Shown: positions 5,692-7,935 of the stretch, piece by piece | Numbering within the stretch: the stretch's first letter is position 1 | How the letters are laid out: every line of letters begins with the position of its first letter | Assembly (NCBI GenBank): GCA_020848595.1 | Contig: JADLHV010000121.1 | Coordinates: 1-7,935 of the forward strand | From: Bacteroidia bacterium | Lineage (GTDB): Bacteria; Bacteroidota; Bacteroidia; NS11-12g; UBA955 | Length of the DNA stretch: 7,935 nt | Direction: 5' to 3' | Position numbers and translations under genes: made by a program | Notes under the pieces: generated by a model | What the model was told of the DNA's origin: nothing | The model's input: only the letters and a program-made list of their open reading frames with translations | Database searches by the model: none

Positions 5692-6752
5692 TAAATTCAC
5701 AATTACCCTTTAATCAATTGGTTTCTCTTAAGGAGCGATTAAAGGTGTTAAATTTTGAATATGATTCGGCTGAAACTGAATGCTTAAGAAGCCTAGATTT
5801 CTTAAATGGTGTTATCTATGCTATCGATGATCCTCAGGTATTCGATTTTATCTACCTTATGCGATTAGCTGATCTGAGATTCTCGCTCGAACTTGAAGGG
5901 GTACCTATAAGTCTTTCGCGTTTATTAGAAGGTTTGTCTTCTGAAAATGCTTTGAACGACGAACAAATTGAAGGTGCTTTAAAATATCTCGATTGGTGCT
6001 CTAATTTGCGTATACTATCAATTGAGAAACTCAGACCTGTCTTTCTTAAATCGTTTCAAAAAGGAGCCGACCAAATAAGAGATAAAAAGGAATCGGTTAT
6101 TAAAAGTTATTTCACCAATCTAACGCTCTATACTGCACCTCAAAATAATTTAGTTATAAAAGAACTGCGCCAAGATTTAGACTTAGCTCTTGGAAATACT
6201 AAAATTCAAAAGAACTTAAAAACAATTGCACAAATTCACTATCAAATTCGAGCTCTTTCTCCTTATAATGCATTTAACGGACTAGTGGCTAGAACCTACC
6301 AAAACCTTTGTTTAAGACTATTAGATGTTGAATACGACTTTATTCCACTCTCTACTTTTATTGCAGAAAGAAAAGAAAAATATCAAGCCTTGATGCGTGA
6401 AGCCATTATCAAAGATAATCTAATTGAATGGCAAAATTTCTTAATTAAAGCTACTACTGATGCCGCTAAACGTGTGCCTATTCAGATAAGGAAATTCTTG
6501 CGCTTAAAAAGTAAACTCAAAGATATGATTGCCAAATATCCTTCATATCCCTTGCCGATAGAATTAACAGAGGTTATAATGTCTCGCCCATATATTAAAG
6601 CTGCTTATGTACTTGACAAATTGAACTGTCATAGACAAACAGCTTATATGTATTTAAAACAGTTAGTAAAAATGGGCATTTTAGTTGAGCGTTACTCTGG
6701 TCGAGAAAAAATGTACTTTAATAAAGAATTATACGACCTATTGAATGAATAG
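5688..6752 (+). CDS. Fic-fold protein with degenerate catalytic motif and C-terminal winged helix (pseudo-Fic regulator)
   Basis: A 354-residue protein with the layout of class II Fic proteins such as Shewanella SoFic. It has a Fic_N-like helical region (about 1-85), a Fic core (about 105-265) and a C-terminal winged-helix domain (about 286-352; recognition region near HRQTAYMYLKQLVKMG, 315-330). Active Fic enzymes transfer AMP to target side chains using HPFx(D/E)GNGRxxR. Here residues 191-202 read SPYNAFNGLVAR: the catalytic His is Ser191, the metal-binding acid is Ala195, a glycine is Phe196 and the first Arg is Leu199. The flanks (IHYQIRAL before, downstream LSTFIAERKEKYQALM) still align, so this is a real Fic fold and AMPylation is not expected. 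The class II inhibitory motif (S/T)xxxE(G/N) is intact as SLELEG (66-71), and its salt-bridge partner Arg202 is kept. The start is ATG 5688, right after an inverted repeat. Divergent from the glutamine synthetase gene and 63 bp ahead of the ABC exporter gene. A DNA-binding regulatory role is inferred. Confidence 0.85.
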   Translation: MINSQLPFNQLVSLKERLKVLNFEYDSAETECLRSLDFLNGVIYAIDDPQVFDFIYLMRLADLRFSLELEGVPISLSRLLEGLSSENALNDEQIEGALKYLDWCSNLRILSIEKLRPVFLKSFQKGADQIRDKKESVIKSYFTNLTLYTAPQNNLVIKELRQDLDLALGNTKIQKNLKTIAQIHYQIRALSPYNAFNGLVARTYQNLCLRLLDVEYDFIPLSTFIAERKEKYQALMREAIIKDNLIEWQNFLIKATTDAAKRVPIQIRKFLRLKSKLKDMIAKYPSYPLPIELTEVIMSRPYIKAAYVLDKLNCHRQTAYMYLKQLVKMGILVERYSGREKMYFNKELYDLLNE

Positions 6753-6815
6753 TTTCTGTTCAAATCTATACTGTAAAACCTAAATACCAATAAAAAGTAT
6801 TTAATTTGCCCCTGT

Positions 6816-7935
6816 ATGAAAGCAATGATGCGCATGTTAAGACTCTTAAAGCCGTATAAAGGACTGGCTGTGCTTAACATGGTTTTCAACTTAATTCAAA
6901 TCCTTGCAGGTTTGTTTTCTCTAGCTTTGGTAATGCCTCTGCTCGATTTTATGTTTAATAATAATCAAGAAGCATTCAAGCAAAAATCAGTGAATTCGTC
7001 TGGCGATTTTAATGCACTCTATAATAATTTTATTAATTGGATGACAGAGTTTGTCAATAACGACAAGAAAGAAGCACTGTTTTGGATATGCATCAGTCTA
7101 TTAGTTGCAACAATTATTAAGAATATTGCTCGCTATCTAGCTCTTTACTATATGGTGATTCTTAGAAATAGAATTATCCGTGATATTAGGGCTGCCTTGT
7201 ATAACAAAATCTTAGATCTTCCAATTGCCTTTTTTAGTGATGAGAAAAAAGGTGATATTATTTCTAGAATGAGCAATGATGTAAAGGAAGTTGAATGGAG
7301 TTTAATGGCCTCTTTAGAAGCTTTATTTAAGGAGCCTGTTACTATTGCATTTTATATAGGCTCTTTGGTTTATATGAGTCCTAAACTCACTTTATATATA
7401 GTTCTTTTACTGCCAATTGCAGCAGGCTCTATTGCTTTGTTAGGAAGATCCTTGCGTCGTAAATCAAAACGCAATCAAGAGCAACAAAGTGCAGTTTTAT
7501 CTTTCTTAGAAGAATCACTTGGTGGCATTCGCATCATCAAAGCATTTGTTGTTGAACATGTCTTTAGAAACAAGTTTACTCATCTAAATCAACAATCAAC
7601 TATTGCAAATATTAAAGTCAACCATCGCGGCGATATGGCTTCTCCTATTTCTGAGACTTTAGGCATTGTTGTCGCTTGTGTTTTACTTTGGTTTGGAGGA
7701 AATATGGTGTTTAATGGCGAATTAGTTGGTTCGGCTTTCTTAGCCTATTTTGCTATTTTTAGTCAGGTAATCCCTCCATTCAAGCAGTTATCTCAGGCCT
7801 TTCCAATGGTTCAGAGGGGTGCAGCAGGTATGGACCGTTACGAGGAAATTTTACATACGGATATCAAAATCCATGAAAAGAAAGATGCGCAAGCTATACA
7901 TCATATCGAAAAGGGTATTCAATATGAAAATATTA
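6816..7935 (+). CDS. MsbA-like ABC exporter, N-terminal transmembrane domain (partial, cut by right edge)
   Basis: A reading frame from ATG 6816 stays open for 373 codons to the window edge. It shows the type I exporter (ABCB/MsbA, now type IV fold) transmembrane domain: an N-terminal MLRLLKPYKG segment before helix 1 (about 17-45), helix 2 near 86-115, a helix pair at about 175-210, and helices near 282-300 and 306-320. Family signatures are DLPIAFFSDEKKGDIISRMSNDV (134-156) and ESLGGIRIIKAFVVE (233-247), the region that contacts the nucleotide-binding domain. Walker A, the signature motif and Walker B would lie beyond the edge. Such half-transporters homodimerise in the inner membrane and export lipids, lipid A or drugs; the substrate cannot be told. 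Alternative ATGs exist at 6825, 6828 and 6834; the first is chosen for the basic N-terminus before helix 1. It follows the pseudo-Fic gene by 63 bp on the same strand, so co-transcription is possible, although no SD is seen. It overlaps a spurious antisense frame. Confidence 0.9.
   Translation, partial: MKAMMRMLRLLKPYKGLAVLNMVFNLIQILAGLFSLALVMPLLDFMFNNNQEAFKQKSVNSSGDFNALYNNFINWMTEFVNNDKKEALFWICISLLVATIIKNIARYLALYYMVILRNRIIRDIRAALYNKILDLPIAFFSDEKKGDIISRMSNDVKEVEWSLMASLEALFKEPVTIAFYIGSLVYMSPKLTLYIVLLLPIAAGSIALLGRSLRRKSKRNQEQQSAVLSFLEESLGGIRIIKAFVVEHVFRNKFTHLNQQSTIANIKVNHRGDMASPISETLGIVVACVLLWFGGNMVFNGELVGSAFLAYFAIFSQVIPPFKQLSQAFPMVQRGAAGMDRYEEILHTDIKIHEKKDAQAIHHIEKGIQYENI

Noticed and set aside
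5688..6752. Active Fic toxin or Fic-antitoxin module
   Set aside because: The catalytic His and the metal-binding acid are missing, the inhibitory motif is in the same protein, and no small partner gene lies beside it.
6795..6815. Promoter for the ABC exporter gene (TTAATTTG at 6801-6808)
   Set aside because: It misses the key A of TAnnTTTG, has no -33 partner, and would leave almost no leader before the ATG at 6816.
6692..6889. 65-codon open frame on the minus strand between the pseudo-Fic and ABC exporter genes
   Set aside because: Antisense to the winged-helix end and the exporter start, both of which are well supported.

Overview
The window is AT-rich DNA that most likely comes from a member of the Bacteroidota (flavobacterial or related). 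Four things point that way: a full-length type III glutamine synthetase of the Bacteroidota kind, a near-perfect Bacteroidota -7 promoter box (TACCTTTGCA) upstream of it, starts without Shine-Dalgarno sequences but with A-rich leaders, and a short DUF6913-like tail directly ahead of dapA. No tRNA, rRNA, CRISPR array or insertion sequence was seen.

Layout from left to right. (1) The last 29 codons of a plus-strand gene, then dapA (lysine/diaminopimelate pathway) 16 bp later, probably one operon. (2) Convergent to dapA, a minus-strand multi-pass membrane glycosyltransferase of the GT39/PMT type with a probable TTG start. (3) A 795-bp region without a long gene (2589-3383). It holds a candidate plus-strand promoter, close repeats and dyads, a possible 27-codon ORF, two hairpin-plus-T-run terminators on the plus strand, and the strong terminator of the next gene on the minus strand. 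(4) A minus-strand type III glutamine synthetase gene with all its signature motifs. (5) Divergent from it across 186 bp, a Fic-fold protein whose catalytic motif is destroyed (HPFxDGNGRxxR has become SPYNAFNGLVAR), but which keeps the N-terminal inhibitory motif (SLELEG), the partner arginine and a C-terminal winged helix. A perfect 8-bp inverted repeat (TGTCGAAA-N11-TTTCGACA) ends four bases before its start codon. (6) The first 373 codons of an MsbA-like ABC exporter running off the right edge.

The most interesting unit is the divergent pair of glutamine synthetase and pseudo-Fic. The pseudoenzyme looks like a winged-helix transcription regulator built on a dead AMP-transferase scaffold, with an operator-like palindrome at its own start. 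Autoregulation is a reasonable inference; control of the adjacent nitrogen-assimilation gene is a hypothesis. The second item is the orphan plus-strand transcription unit in the 795-bp gap, which has a promoter-like element and terminators but no recognised gene.
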